A stretch of 13,648 nucleotides of DNA from a bacterium (GCA_029218485.1 JAQXRK010000224.1:1-13648), one strand, 5' to 3'. Shown: positions 1 through 6,639, numbered from the stretch's first letter. The notes: a model not told the origin generated them from the sequence alone. Program-made: numbers and translations.

Positions 1-130
1 ACAAAAGCTCCGTTACGGATGCCTGCGATGCAGAAATCCGCTCCAAAAGTGCGCTTGCTTCCCCGTGAAGCTGTTTCGCAGTGTCCAGAAAACTCTTGTT
101 TGCCATATCTGTTCTTGCCCCCGATATCAT
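1..130 (-). CDS. infB: Probable translation initiation factor IF-2, N-terminal fragment (runs off the window)
   Basis: An open frame with no stop starts at ATG 130 and continues past base 1, giving 43 residues beginning MISGARTDMANKSF. Its ATG overlaps the TGA of ylxQ by four bases (ATGA), and GAGGA lies just upstream, so it is translationally coupled to the preceding gene. A second in-frame ATG at 106 (MANKSFLDTAKQ) is possible but has only a weak G-run upstream. The infB call rests on the conserved Firmicutes order rimP-nusA-ylxR-ylxQ-infB. The visible residues look helical and polar, and they do not resemble the usual IF2_N start (RVYELAKELG type). Either this IF-2 carries an extra variable N-terminal leader, or the gene is something else inserted in the operon. 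IF-2 would be the GTPase that loads initiator tRNA on the 30S subunit, but no GTPase motif lies inside the window. Confidence 0.5.
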   Translation of the reverse strand, partial: MISGARTDMANKSFLDTAKQLHGEASALLERISASQASVTELL

Positions 131-477
131 TTGTCCTCGAACGCGGCCGTCTGTTCTTTTGCCGCATTCTGTTCAGCAGCGAGCTCTGCCGCCGCGTGTT
201 GAATCATAGTGGAAAATCCCTGATCCGTAATCGCCAGCACAATGCGTGCCGGTTTGCCAATCGCCTCTCCCGCATGTGCTGCGAGCAAAAGCGGAATCTG
301 CATGCGCTCACACAGGCGGCCGTACCGCTCCTGTGTGGCCTGCGATGCCTCGGAATCGAGAATGACCAATCTGGCTTTCCCGGCACGAACCAGTTTTTCG
401 ACCGCAAAATCGCCCGACTGGCACTTGCCCGCCTTCATAGCAAGGCCGATTGCGTTACTCAGCCTTTGCTCCCGCAT
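127..477 (-). CDS. ylxQ: L7Ae/L30e-family RNA-binding protein YlxQ
   Basis: A 116-residue protein of the ribosomal L7Ae/L30e/S12e/Gadd45 fold, the small RNA-binding protein usually found between ylxR and infB in Firmicutes. Recognisable family segments are GLAMKAGKCQSGD (residues 11-23), VRAGKARLVILDSEAS (30-45) and the C-terminal core EAIGKPARIVLAITDQGFS (71-89). A charged Ala/Glu/Lys tail follows. Proteins of this fold bind kink-turn RNA; the physiological target of YlxQ is not established. The ATG at 477 has GAGG six bases upstream and overlaps the 3' end of ylxR by 23 bases, while the 3' end shares ATGA with the next gene. It is therefore embedded in one polycistronic unit. The family assignment is secure from sequence. 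Confidence 0.9.
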   Translation of the reverse strand: MREQRLSNAIGLAMKAGKCQSGDFAVEKLVRAGKARLVILDSEASQATQERYGRLCERMQIPLLLAAHAGEAIGKPARIVLAITDQGFSTMIQHAAAELAAEQNAAKEQTAAFEDK

Positions 478-730
478 GCAGCGCCTCTCTCAGAGAATCG
501 AAGATCGACTCGTCGATCCGCGTTTCCAACGCTCTCTCGAGCGCGCGTGTTTTGACGGCGCGGCTCAGACAATCGACGGAATCGCACAAATATGCGCCGC
601 GACCGTTCGCGCGGCCGGTGCGATCCAGCGTTACCCCGCCCTCCGGTGTGCGTACAACCCGGATCAGCTCCTTCTTCGGCCGCATCTCGCGGCAGGCAAC
701 GCACATGCGCATCGGAATTTTCTTTGGCAA
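455..730 (-). CDS. rnpM: RnpM (YlxR, DUF448) RNase P modulator family protein, TTG start
   Basis: A 91-residue YlxR/DUF448 protein. The family hallmark is visible: MRMCVACREMRPKKELIRVV (residues 7-26) followed by GRGAYLC (43-49). Four cysteines sit at positions 10, 13, 49 and 54. In Bacillus subtilis this family was described as a nucleic-acid-binding regulator and later as RnpM, which binds RNase P RNA and modulates its activity; transfer of that role here is by homology. The start is TTG at 730, three bases after the nusA stop. A strong GGAGG lies eight bases upstream inside the end of nusA, which makes TTG much more likely than the internal ATG at 712. The gene overlaps ylxQ by 23 bases at its 3' end. 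Confidence 0.9.
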   Translation of the reverse strand: MPKKIPMRMCVACREMRPKKELIRVVRTPEGGVTLDRTGRANGRGAYLCDSVDCLSRAVKTRALERALETRIDESIFDSLREALHAGAKAE

Positions 731-733
731 GCC

Positions 734-1822
734 TTACGCCTCCGTTTCCTCCGTATAATCACCTTCATGGAAAATCGCATCCATCGCCTCTTCCGCCTGC
801 GACTGGCTCTTGATGTCGATCTTCCAGCCGGTCAGCTTCGCGGCAAGGCGGGCATTCTGTCCCTCTTTGCCGATTGCCAAAGAGAGCTGCGCGTCCGGCA
901 CGATGACCTTGGCCGCCTTCTCCTCTTCATTGATGTAGACCATCAGCACCTTTGCGGGGCTGAGCGCCTTGGCAATATAAACGGCGGAATCGGAATCCCA
1001 CTCGATGATATCAATCTTCTCATTGTGCAGTTCGTTGACGATGCGCTCCACGCGGGCACCGCGCTGGCCAACGCATGCGCCCACCGCATCAACCTGCGGG
1101 TCAACGGAATGCACGGCAACCTTGGTGCGGAAACCGGCTTCGCGCGCGATCGACTTGACCTGCACCACGCCGCTCTGAATTTCCGGCACTTCCAGTTCAA
1201 ACAGGCGCTTCACCAGCCCGGGATGCGTACGGGAAACCAGCACCTGCGGTCCCTTATTGTCCTTGCGAACCTCGAGCACATACACCTTGATTCGATCGGA
1301 GTTTTCGTACGTCTCGTTGGGAATCATCTCATTGGCGGTGAGCAGGCCATCCGTTTTGCCCAGCTCGACATAGGCGTTCCCCTTCTCGACGCGCTGCACG
1401 ATCGCGGTGAGCACCTCGTTCTCCTTCTCTACGTATTCCTCGTAGATCACGCCGCGCTCCGCCTCGCGGATCCGCTGCACGACGACCTGCTTGGCGGTCT
1501 GCGCAGCGATGCGGCCAAAGTCGCGCGTTTTGATCTCCTCCTCCAGCACATCGCCCAGCTCATAGAGGGCATTGACCTTCTTCGCCGCTGCAAGGGAGAT
1601 TTCGTTATGCGGGTTTTCTACGGTCTCGACCACCGTTTTGGAGGCGAAAATCTGGATATCGCCGGTGTGCGGATCCACCTCGGCGCGCACGTTTGCCGAG
1701 GTACCGTAGTTGCGCTTGTATGCCGAAATCAGAGCAGCCTCAATCGCGGCGATCAGTACGTCTTTGCCGATTCCGCGTTCCTTTTCCAGTGCATTCAGCG
1801 CTTCAATAAACTCCGCGTTCAT
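734..1822 (-). CDS. nusA: Transcription termination/antitermination factor NusA
   Basis: A 362-residue NusA, which binds RNA polymerase and nascent RNA to modulate pausing, intrinsic termination and antitermination. The N-terminal RNAP-binding domain covers about residues 1-125 (MNAEFIEALNALEKERGIGK, then DPHTGDIQIF). An S1 domain covers about 133-200 (NEVLTAIVQRVEKGNAYVEL, then VLVSRTHPGLVKRLFELEVP). KH1 has GQRG at 252-255 and KH2 has GKEG at 318-321, followed by ARLAAKLTGWKIDI. The length and the lack of C-terminal acidic repeats match Gram-positive NusA. The ATG at 1822 follows the rimP stop after a 24-base gap containing AAAGGA. The gene ends three bases before the rnpM TTG, so it sits in the middle of the rimP-to-infB operon. 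Confidence 0.97.
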   Translation of the reverse strand: MNAEFIEALNALEKERGIGKDVLIAAIEAALISAYKRNYGTSANVRAEVDPHTGDIQIFASKTVVETVENPHNEISLAAAKKVNALYELGDVLEEEIKTRDFGRIAAQTAKQVVVQRIREAERGVIYEEYVEKENEVLTAIVQRVEKGNAYVELGKTDGLLTANEMIPNETYENSDRIKVYVLEVRKDNKGPQVLVSRTHPGLVKRLFELEVPEIQSGVVQVKSIAREAGFRTKVAVHSVDPQVDAVGACVGQRGARVERIVNELHNEKIDIIEWDSDSAVYIAKALSPAKVLMVYINEEEKAAKVIVPDAQLSLAIGKEGQNARLAAKLTGWKIDIKSQSQAEEAMDAIFHEGDYTEETEA

Positions 1823-1846
1823 GTTAGTATTTCATCCTTTCGTCCA

Positions 1847-2302
1847 TTAAAATCTGATATACGGTTTGATCAGCGCCGCTTCTTTGCGCTTGATCGAGAT
1901 CGTTCGCCCATCCTCAAGCAGCAGGTCAAAGGATTGCGCATCATAGGATTGCAGCACGCCGATCCATTCCTTTCGGTTCTCAAACGGCGCATACAGCTTG
2001 ACGATGAGCTCCTGCCCGGCGTTGCGCGCAAAATCGGCATCCTTTTTGAGCGGCCGATCCAGGCCCAGCGAGGAAACGCTCAGATAGTACTGCTGCTCAA
2101 TCGGGTCCGCTTCATCCAGAATCGGGTCAACCGCACGGCTCACGCGCTCGCAGTCATCGAGATCCACGCCGCCTTCCTGGTTGATATACAGCGTGAGCAC
2201 CCAATTGCCATACTCCTTCACAAACTCCACATCACACAGCTCAAAGCCCAGCGCTTCCACTGTCGGCTGTAAGAGCTGTTCCACCACTTCGGTTGTTTTC
2301 AA
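1847..2302 (-). CDS. rimP: Ribosome maturation factor RimP, TTG start
   Basis: RimP assists late maturation of the 30S ribosomal subunit. From the TTG at 2302 the protein is 151 residues, typical for the family, and begins MKTTEVVEQLLQPTVEALGF. The N-terminal domain is followed by the family signature in the form VSSLGLDRPL (residues 79-88; many relatives have Pro where this has the Leu before Gly). The C-terminal SH3-like domain ends in IKRKEAALIKPYIRF. The frame stays open to an ATG at 2335, but the extra residues there (MRLHPIWRKRH) are not RimP-like, and a GGAGG sits nine bases before the TTG, so TTG is the better start. It is the first gene of the rimP-nusA-rnpM-ylxQ-infB unit, preceded by a promoter and a leader hairpin. 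Confidence 0.93.
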   Translation of the reverse strand: MKTTEVVEQLLQPTVEALGFELCDVEFVKEYGNWVLTLYINQEGGVDLDDCERVSRAVDPILDEADPIEQQYYLSVSSLGLDRPLKKDADFARNAGQELIVKLYAPFENRKEWIGVLQSYDAQSFDLLLEDGRTISIKRKEAALIKPYIRF

Positions 2303-2345
2303 ATGCCGTTTCCTCCAGATCGGATGCAGTCGCAAATCGTCGTTC

Positions 2346-2376
2346 TGAAAACGAAAGAGTGGGTTTTCCCCACTCT
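2346..2376 (-). other. Hairpin with U-rich tail in the rimP operon leader
   Basis: On the minus strand AGAGTGGG (2376-2369) pairs perfectly with CCCACTCT (2363-2356) around a five-base loop. It is followed by TTTCGTTTTC, an interrupted U-run. It lies about 25 bases downstream of the predicted transcription start and about 45 bases before the rimP TTG. The shape suits an attenuator or weak terminator, which could also stop read-through from the oad-pgsA operon. It could equally be an mRNA-stabilising 5' hairpin. No competing antiterminator fold was obvious. Confidence 0.5.
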
Positions 2377-2405
2377 CTCGACAAGTTCACAATCCAACGA
2401 TATGC

Positions 2406-2434
2406 AGTATAGCACACTTTGCTGCGCAATGCAA
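2406..2434 (-). promoter_or_regulatory. Sigma-A-type promoter of the rimP-nusA operon
   Basis: Minus-strand -35 TTGCAT (2434-2429) and -10 TATACT (2411-2406) are separated by 17 bases, and TGC directly precedes the -10 (extended -10). The match to consensus is high and the spacing ideal. Transcription would start near 2399, giving a leader of about 97 bases before the rimP TTG. The promoter sits in the gap right after the pgsA stop codon. Confidence 0.75.
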
Positions 2435-2449
2435 GCCTTTTCTGCACTT

Positions 2450-3019
2450 CTATGCCTGCTCCCCCTGTGTTTTCTGATCGTCCGCGTCCGCTTTGAGGCC
2501 GGGGAGAAACGCACGTATCCCATAATGGATGAGCGCAGCATAGGAAAGCACCGTAGCGATCAGAAGGGTGTAAAAGTCGTAGGGAACCAGATGCGGATAC
2601 CGGAAGGAAAGGAGCGAAAAAATCACGCCGGCAGCAAATAGGCCGGTTGCAATCTTCCCGAACCAATCCGCATAGACCACAACGCGATGCCTGAGCATCA
2701 CCATGCTGCCAAGGATCATCAGCAGTTCCTTCACCGCGGAGAGCAGGAAAAGGACCAGAAACGCCGGCTGCCGTTTGCCGATATAAATGCAGATCAGCGC
2801 CGCTACCAGCAACAGTTTATCCGCAAAGGGATCCAGCAGCTTTCCGATGTTCGTAATCCAGTTGTTCCTTCTGGCCAGATATCCATCCAGAATGTCCGTC
2901 AGGAACGCCAAAATATACACGCACAGGGCGGCAACATGCCGCCCCGCGCAAAACAGGTATACAAATACCCCTACCATGCCAATCCGTAAAACGGACAGAA
3001 TGTTCGGAATATGTCGCAT
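2450..3019 (-). CDS. pgsA: CDP-diacylglycerol--glycerol-3-phosphate 3-phosphatidyltransferase
   Basis: An integral membrane CDP-alcohol phosphatidyltransferase of 189 residues. The full family motif DxxDGxxARx8GxxxDxxxD is present, with D42, D45, G46, A49, R50, G59, D63 and D67; the aspartates bind the catalytic metals. Several hydrophobic segments span about residues 13-40, 68-110 and 122-170, and the C-terminus is charged. The N-terminus MRHIPNILSVLRI is typical of PgsA, which makes phosphatidylglycerophosphate, the precursor of phosphatidylglycerol. Another CDP-alcohol transferase substrate cannot be excluded by eye. The start ATG at 3019 shares its A with the oadA stop (TGATG), and GGAGG lies 12 bases upstream inside oadA, so translation is coupled. 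In many Firmicutes pgsA lies near recA; here it is the last gene of the oxaloacetate decarboxylase operon. Confidence 0.9.
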   Translation of the reverse strand: MRHIPNILSVLRIGMVGVFVYLFCAGRHVAALCVYILAFLTDILDGYLARRNNWITNIGKLLDPFADKLLLVAALICIYIGKRQPAFLVLFLLSAVKELLMILGSMVMLRHRVVVYADWFGKIATGLFAAGVIFSLLSFRYPHLVPYDFYTLLIATVLSYAALIHYGIRAFLPGLKADADDQKTQGEQA

Positions 3020-4437
3020 CAGTGACTCAAGTCCTCCACATAGAGCATTCGGACGCCGGTATCTTCTTTCTCCGCCTGAGGTTCGTTTTCCTGCTTTTTG
3101 GCAGCCTCGCGCGCTTCAAAGAACTTCAGGGCGACCTGCGGGAACAGCGCATAGCTCAGGATATCCTCTTCCTGCTCGATATGCTCCTCGATGGCCTCGC
3201 GGTAGCTCTCCAGCTCGGGTTTGAGAAGATCCGCCGGACGGCAGGTGATGATCTCATCGTCACCGATCGCCATCTTGCGCACTTCCTCGTTCACTTCACC
3301 GGGCAGCCTGCCATATTCGCCGCGTAGCAGACCCTTGGACTCCTTCGGGAACATCTTGTAGCGGCCGGTGAGCACGTTGAATACCGCCTGCGTGCCGACG
3401 ATCTGGCTGGTCGGCGTTACGAGCGGCGGATAACCGAAGTCCTTGCGCACGCGCGGGATCTCCGCGAGCACGTCATAATACTTATCCTCTGCATTCGCCT
3501 GCTTGAGCTGCGAAATCAGATTGCTGAGCATGCCGCCCGGCACCTGATAGAGCAGCGTGTTGGTATCGACGCGCAGGGACTTGTCGTTGATCAGGCCCTC
3601 TGCCTTCATGCGGTCAGCAACAGGACGCATGATCTTGGCCGCATCGGCCAGCCGATTGAGATCGAGGCCGGTATCGCGGTCCGTGCCGGCCAGCGCTGCC
3701 ACGAGCGGCTCGGTCGCGGGCTGCGAGGTGCCGTTGCCAAACGGGGACAGCGCGCAGTCTACGATATCGACGCCCGCCTGCGCAGCGCGCAGATAGGTCA
3801 TGTCGCCCGTACCGGTGGTGTTATGGGTATGCAGATGGATCGGGACATCGACCTCCGCCTTCAGCCTGGAGACCAGCGAATACGCCGCTTCCGGCAAAAG
3901 GAGGTTTGCCATATCCTTGATGCAGATCACATCCGCGCCCATCTGGACGAGTTCCTTTGCCAGCTTGACGAAATAATCCTCGTTGTGCACGGGGCTGGTC
4001 GTATAGCTGAGCGCCGGCTCGCAGATGCCGCCGTACTTCTTGGTATAGCGGATTGCGGCCTCCAGGTTGCGCGTATCGTTCAGCGCGTCAAAAATACGGA
4101 TTACATCGATGCCGTTTTCGATGGACTTGCGGCAGAACTGCTCCACAACGTCATCCGCATAGTGCTTGTAGCCGAGGATGTTCTGTCCGCGGAAGAGCAT
4201 CTGCAGCTTGGTGTTGGGCAGTGCCTTGCGCAGCGTGCGCAGGCGCTCCCACGGATCCTCATTCAGGAAGCGGAGGCAGGAATCAAACGTCGCTCCGCCC
4301 CAGACCTCGAGCGACCAATATCCGATGCTGTCCAGAATCTCGCAGGCGGGCAGCATGTCCTTGATGGACATGCGCGTGGCCGCCAGCGACTGATGCGCAT
4401 CGCGGAAAATGGTATCGGTAATGTTCAGTTTCGTCAT
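3019..4437 (-). CDS. oadA: Oxaloacetate decarboxylase alpha subunit (carboxyltransferase), lacking a biotin domain
   Basis: The cytoplasmic carboxyltransferase transfers the C4 carboxyl of oxaloacetate to biotin, releasing pyruvate. In 472 residues it has the HMGL-like TIM-barrel domain (TDTIFRDAHQSL, residues 7-18; MLFRGQNILGY, 80-90) and the conserved PYC/OADA region (about 290-460). Expected active-site residues are visible: D13, K174 in CIKDMANLL, and the metal-binding H203 and H205 in HLHTHNTTG. The C-terminal biotin domain found in Klebsiella OadA is absent; a separate carrier is encoded two genes upstream. The frame resembles pyruvate carboxylase subunit B, but no biotin carboxylase gene is present and oadB/oadG adjoin it, which points to the decarboxylase pump. 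AAGGAG lies eight bases before the ATG. The stop overlaps the pgsA start by one base. Confidence 0.93.
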   Translation of the reverse strand: MTKLNITDTIFRDAHQSLAATRMSIKDMLPACEILDSIGYWSLEVWGGATFDSCLRFLNEDPWERLRTLRKALPNTKLQMLFRGQNILGYKHYADDVVEQFCRKSIENGIDVIRIFDALNDTRNLEAAIRYTKKYGGICEPALSYTTSPVHNEDYFVKLAKELVQMGADVICIKDMANLLLPEAAYSLVSRLKAEVDVPIHLHTHNTTGTGDMTYLRAAQAGVDIVDCALSPFGNGTSQPATEPLVAALAGTDRDTGLDLNRLADAAKIMRPVADRMKAEGLINDKSLRVDTNTLLYQVPGGMLSNLISQLKQANAEDKYYDVLAEIPRVRKDFGYPPLVTPTSQIVGTQAVFNVLTGRYKMFPKESKGLLRGEYGRLPGEVNEEVRKMAIGDDEIITCRPADLLKPELESYREAIEEHIEQEEDILSYALFPQVALKFFEAREAAKKQENEPQAEKEDTGVRMLYVEDLSH

Positions 4438-4460
4438 ATCAGTGTCTCCTTATGCAACAA

Positions 4461-5621
4461 TTAACCGAACAGGGACAGGAACACGCCTGCGGCGATTGCC
4501 GAGCCGATAACACCGGCCACGTTCGGGCCCATGGCATGCATGAGCAGGAAGTTGCCCGGGTTCTCCTTCTGGCCGACGACCTGCGACACGCGCGCAGCCA
4601 TCGGAACAGCGGAAACGCCGGCGCTGCCGATCAGCGGGTTGACCTTCTTCTTGCTGAATACGTTCATCAGCTTGGCCAGCAGGACGCCGCCCGCCGTGCC
4701 GCCGCCGAACGCGATGACGCCAAGGGCAATGATCAGCAGGGTATCGACCTTCAGGAACGTGGCGGCCGTTGCGGTTGCACCGACCGTCGTGCCGAGGAAG
4801 ATCGTGGTGATATTGCAGAGCTCGTTCTGTGCCGTCTTGCTCAGACGCTCCGTCACGCCGCACTCACGGAAGAGGTTGCCCAGCATCAGGCAGCCGACGA
4901 GCGGCGTTGCATCCGGTACGAGGAACGCAACAAAGATCGTAACAACGATCGGGAAGATGATCTTCTCGGTCTTGCTGACGGGGCGGAGCTGCTCCATCAC
5001 GATCTGGCGCTCCTTCTTCGTGGTCAGCGCCTTCATGATCGGCGGCTGAATGACGGGAACCAGCGCCATGTACGAGTAAGCCGCAACGGCGATCGGCCCC
5101 AGATACTCCGGTGCCAGTTTTGAGGTGACGAGGATGGCCGTCGGGCCGTCAGCGCCGCCGATGATACCGATCGAAGCGGCAGCTTCCGTCGTGAAGCCGA
5201 AGATCAGCGCCAGCGCAAACGCGATATACACGCCGAACTGCGCGGCCGCGCCGAGGATCATGCTCTTCGGGTTGGCGATCAGGGGACCGAAGTCCGTCAT
5301 TGCGCCGACGCCCATGAAGATCAGGCACGGATAGATGCCGAGCTTGACGCCCAGATACAGATAGTCGAGCAGACCGCAGTTCTTCGGCTCGGCGAGCATC
5401 TCCCAGTTGACATGGCCACCGGCATAGATGGCCTCATGGTACATGTTCGCGCCGGGCAGGTTGGTCAGCAGCATGCCGAACGCGATCGGGACCAGAAGCA
5501 GCGGCTCAAACTTCTTGACGATTGCCAAATACAGCAGAACGCAGGCAATGGCAATCATCACAAGCTGCAGCGGATTCTCGATGATTCGATAGAATCCGGT
5601 GGTTTGCAGGAAATCCAGCAT
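4461..5621 (-). CDS. oadB: Na+-translocating oxaloacetate decarboxylase beta subunit
   Basis: A 386-residue polytopic membrane protein that decarboxylates carboxybiotin and couples this to Na+ export. It carries the family hallmark IGIIGGADGPTAIL with D158. Residues equivalent in order and spacing to the Klebsiella OadB functional set (D203, Y229, N373, G377, S382, R389) can be found here as D158, Y184, N328, G332, S337 and R344, so the ion path looks intact. The many hydrophobic segments and re-entrant Gly/Ala-rich stretches fit the family. The ATG at 5621 is preceded by AAGGAGG, which begins within the stop codon of the biotin-carrier gene (TAAGGAGG). The gap to oadA is 23 bases. Related decarboxylases (methylmalonyl-CoA, glutaconyl-CoA) share this subunit; the neighbouring OadA-type transferase decides for oxaloacetate. 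Confidence 0.95.
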   Translation of the reverse strand: MLDFLQTTGFYRIIENPLQLVMIAIACVLLYLAIVKKFEPLLLVPIAFGMLLTNLPGANMYHEAIYAGGHVNWEMLAEPKNCGLLDYLYLGVKLGIYPCLIFMGVGAMTDFGPLIANPKSMILGAAAQFGVYIAFALALIFGFTTEAAASIGIIGGADGPTAILVTSKLAPEYLGPIAVAAYSYMALVPVIQPPIMKALTTKKERQIVMEQLRPVSKTEKIIFPIVVTIFVAFLVPDATPLVGCLMLGNLFRECGVTERLSKTAQNELCNITTIFLGTTVGATATAATFLKVDTLLIIALGVIAFGGGTAGGVLLAKLMNVFSKKKVNPLIGSAGVSAVPMAARVSQVVGQKENPGNFLLMHAMGPNVAGVIGSAIAAGVFLSLFG

Positions 5622-5635
5622 AGCTTACTCCCTCC

Positions 5636-6013
5636 TTAGCGGATGGAGCACAGCGCTGCATCGGGGTTCACAGTGGCCCCCTGCTGCACGAACACGGCGG
5701 AAACCGTACCGTCGACGGGGCTGAGAATTTCGTTCTCCATCTTCATGGCTTCGAGAATCATAACCACCTGGCCCTTCTTCACTGCATCGCCGACCTTGAC
5801 GTTGACGGACAGGATGTTGCCGGGCATGGGCGCTTTCACCGTTGCTTCACCGGCTGCGGGCGCTGCTGCGGGGGCTGCCGGAGCGGGGGCTGCTGCAGGA
5901 GCTGCCGGCGCTGCTGCGGGGGTTGCCGCGGACGCTGCTGCCGTCTTGCCGTCGATTTCTTCAACCGAGATTTCGTAGGAAGTGCCGTTTACATTGACCA
6001 AGAAGTTACGCAT
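5636..6013 (-). CDS. Biotin carboxyl carrier protein of the oxaloacetate decarboxylase
   Basis: A 125-residue stand-alone biotinyl carrier that shuttles the carboxyl group from the alpha subunit to the membrane beta subunit. The N-terminal beta segment MRNFLVNVNGTSYEISVEEI is followed by a flexible Ala/Pro-rich linker (about residues 25-54). The biotinyl-lipoyl domain (about 58-125) has the attachment motif EAMKMEN with K91 as the predicted biotinylated lysine. GGAGG lies eight bases before the ATG at 6013. The frame is open upstream to a GTG at 6040, which has no comparable ribosome binding site, so 6013 is preferred. The gene lies between oadG and oadB and supplies the domain missing from OadA. 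An acyl-CoA decarboxylase carrier would look similar; the neighbours decide. Confidence 0.93.
   Translation of the reverse strand: MRNFLVNVNGTSYEISVEEIDGKTAAASAATPAAAPAAPAAAPAPAAPAAAPAAGEATVKAPMPGNILSVNVKVGDAVKKGQVVMILEAMKMENEILSPVDGTVSAVFVQQGATVNPDAALCSIR
5852..5941 (-). repeat. Low-complexity GC-rich linker repeat (Ala/Pro) in the biotin carrier
   Basis: An imperfect run of GCx and CCx codons encodes about 30 residues that are almost only Ala and Pro (AATPAAAPAAPAAAPAP and onward). Such linkers are common between the N-terminus and the biotin domain and let the domain swing between active sites. The repeat is likely to vary in length between strains. Confidence 0.7.
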
Positions 6014-6043
6014 GATTATTTCCTCCCAGAGATTATTCACAAG

Positions 6044-6337
6044 TTAATCGTTGTTGACCTTTTTGACAGACAAAATGCGAAGTCCGGAAACGTCTCCGCC
6101 GATCGATGCAGCAATCGCTGCCGAAACCGCGGCAATGAACTGGCCCCGGTCGGGGATCTCAGCCGCCGGTGCGGGCGCGGACGGAGCCGGCGCTTCCTGC
6201 GCGGCCGCTTTCTTCGCGTTCAGGCCCGAAAACACCAGTGACATCAGCTTGATGATCAGGATCAAGCAGATCAGCCCTACAAAAACGGTTCCGAATCCCA
6301 AACCGAATGTGGAGAGCCCCAATACTAATTTTTCCAT
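6044..6337 (-). CDS. oadG: Oxaloacetate decarboxylase gamma subunit (OadG family)
   Basis: A 97-residue single-span membrane protein that in this family anchors and assembles the alpha and beta subunits. The N-terminus MEKLVLGLSTFGLGFGTVFV leads into one transmembrane segment (about residues 8-33). A basic and Ala/Pro-rich stretch follows, then the conserved C-terminal piece IPDRGQFIAAVSAAIAASIG and VSGLRILSVKKV. This arrangement is typical of Firmicutes OadG/MmdD proteins. The ATG at 6337 is preceded by GGAGG six bases upstream; the longer frame from a TTG at 6355 lacks a good site. It is the first gene of the oadG-BCCP-oadB-oadA-pgsA operon, and the next gene starts 30 bases after its stop. 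Confidence 0.88.
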   Translation of the reverse strand: MEKLVLGLSTFGLGFGTVFVGLICLILIIKLMSLVFSGLNAKKAAAQEAPAPSAPAPAAEIPDRGQFIAAVSAAIAASIGGDVSGLRILSVKKVNND

Positions 6338-6409
6338 GTAGAACCTCCGAAACAAAACCTCGAATTCGCGGCGCCAAAATGCATTCTCATCCTAACCCGC
6401 ATTCTTCTT

Positions 6410-6439
6410 ATTCTATGACAGTCCTCTTTTTCCTGCTAA
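6410..6439 (-). promoter_or_regulatory. Possible promoter of the oad operon
   Basis: Minus-strand TTAGCA (6439-6434) and TAGAAT (6415-6410) are separated by 18 bases. Upstream is an A/T-rich tract (about 6441-6470) that could act as an UP element. Transcription would start near 6403, leaving a leader of about 65 bases before the oadG ATG. The -10 is good and the -35 only fair. The 302-base gap 6338-6639 holds this promoter and the valS terminator; no gene or further regulatory site was recognised in it. Confidence 0.45.
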
Positions 6440-6491
6440 GAAATCATTAATTTTTTCACATTTTTGTCGATTTCTGAACGCATATTCGACT

Positions 6492-6546
6492 GAAAAAGCA
6501 AAACGGACGTGCAGCGGCCGGGTCTCTCAGCGGATTTACCGCTGCA
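6492..6546 (-). terminator. Probable intrinsic terminator downstream of valS
   Basis: On the minus strand TGCAGCGG (6546-6539) pairs with CCGCTGCA (6517-6510), an eight-pair GC-rich stem with a 21-base loop that contains a smaller alternative stem (CAGCGG/CCGCTG). A short spacer and then a U-rich run TTTTGCTTTTT (6504-6494) follow. It lies about 95 bases after the valS stop. A second GC-rich stem (GCGGCGG/CCGCCGC, about 6590-6613) lies closer to valS but lacks a U-tract. Confidence 0.55.
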
Positions 6547-6639
6547 ATCGGCCCCGGGCGGCGTGCAGTTTCCGCGAACAAAGCGAAGGCGGCGGACACC
6601 GCTGCCCGCCGCTTTTCATGCGTTCCGAAAAGCCGGCGA

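Noticed and set aside
242..2272. A 676-codon plus-strand open frame opposite ylxQ, rnpM, nusA and rimP
   Set aside because: It lies antisense to four well-recognised genes, resembles no family, and is rich in Arg, His and Leu as expected for the reverse strand of GC-rich coding DNA.
3019..4437. Pyruvate carboxylase subunit B as the identity of the oadA product
   Set aside because: The transferase domain is shared, but no biotin carboxylase gene is nearby and the membrane subunits OadB and OadG are in the same operon.
5852..5941. GC-rich repeat, considered as a tandem repeat or CRISPR-like element
   Set aside because: It is in frame within the biotin carrier gene and encodes the expected Ala/Pro linker; there are no spacers.
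6338..6639. Search for a small gene or riboswitch in the 302-base gap between valS and oadG
   Set aside because: Only a probable terminator and a possible promoter could be supported. Short palindromes (GAATTC, GGCGCC, ATGCAT) there are restriction-site-like and form no convincing fold.
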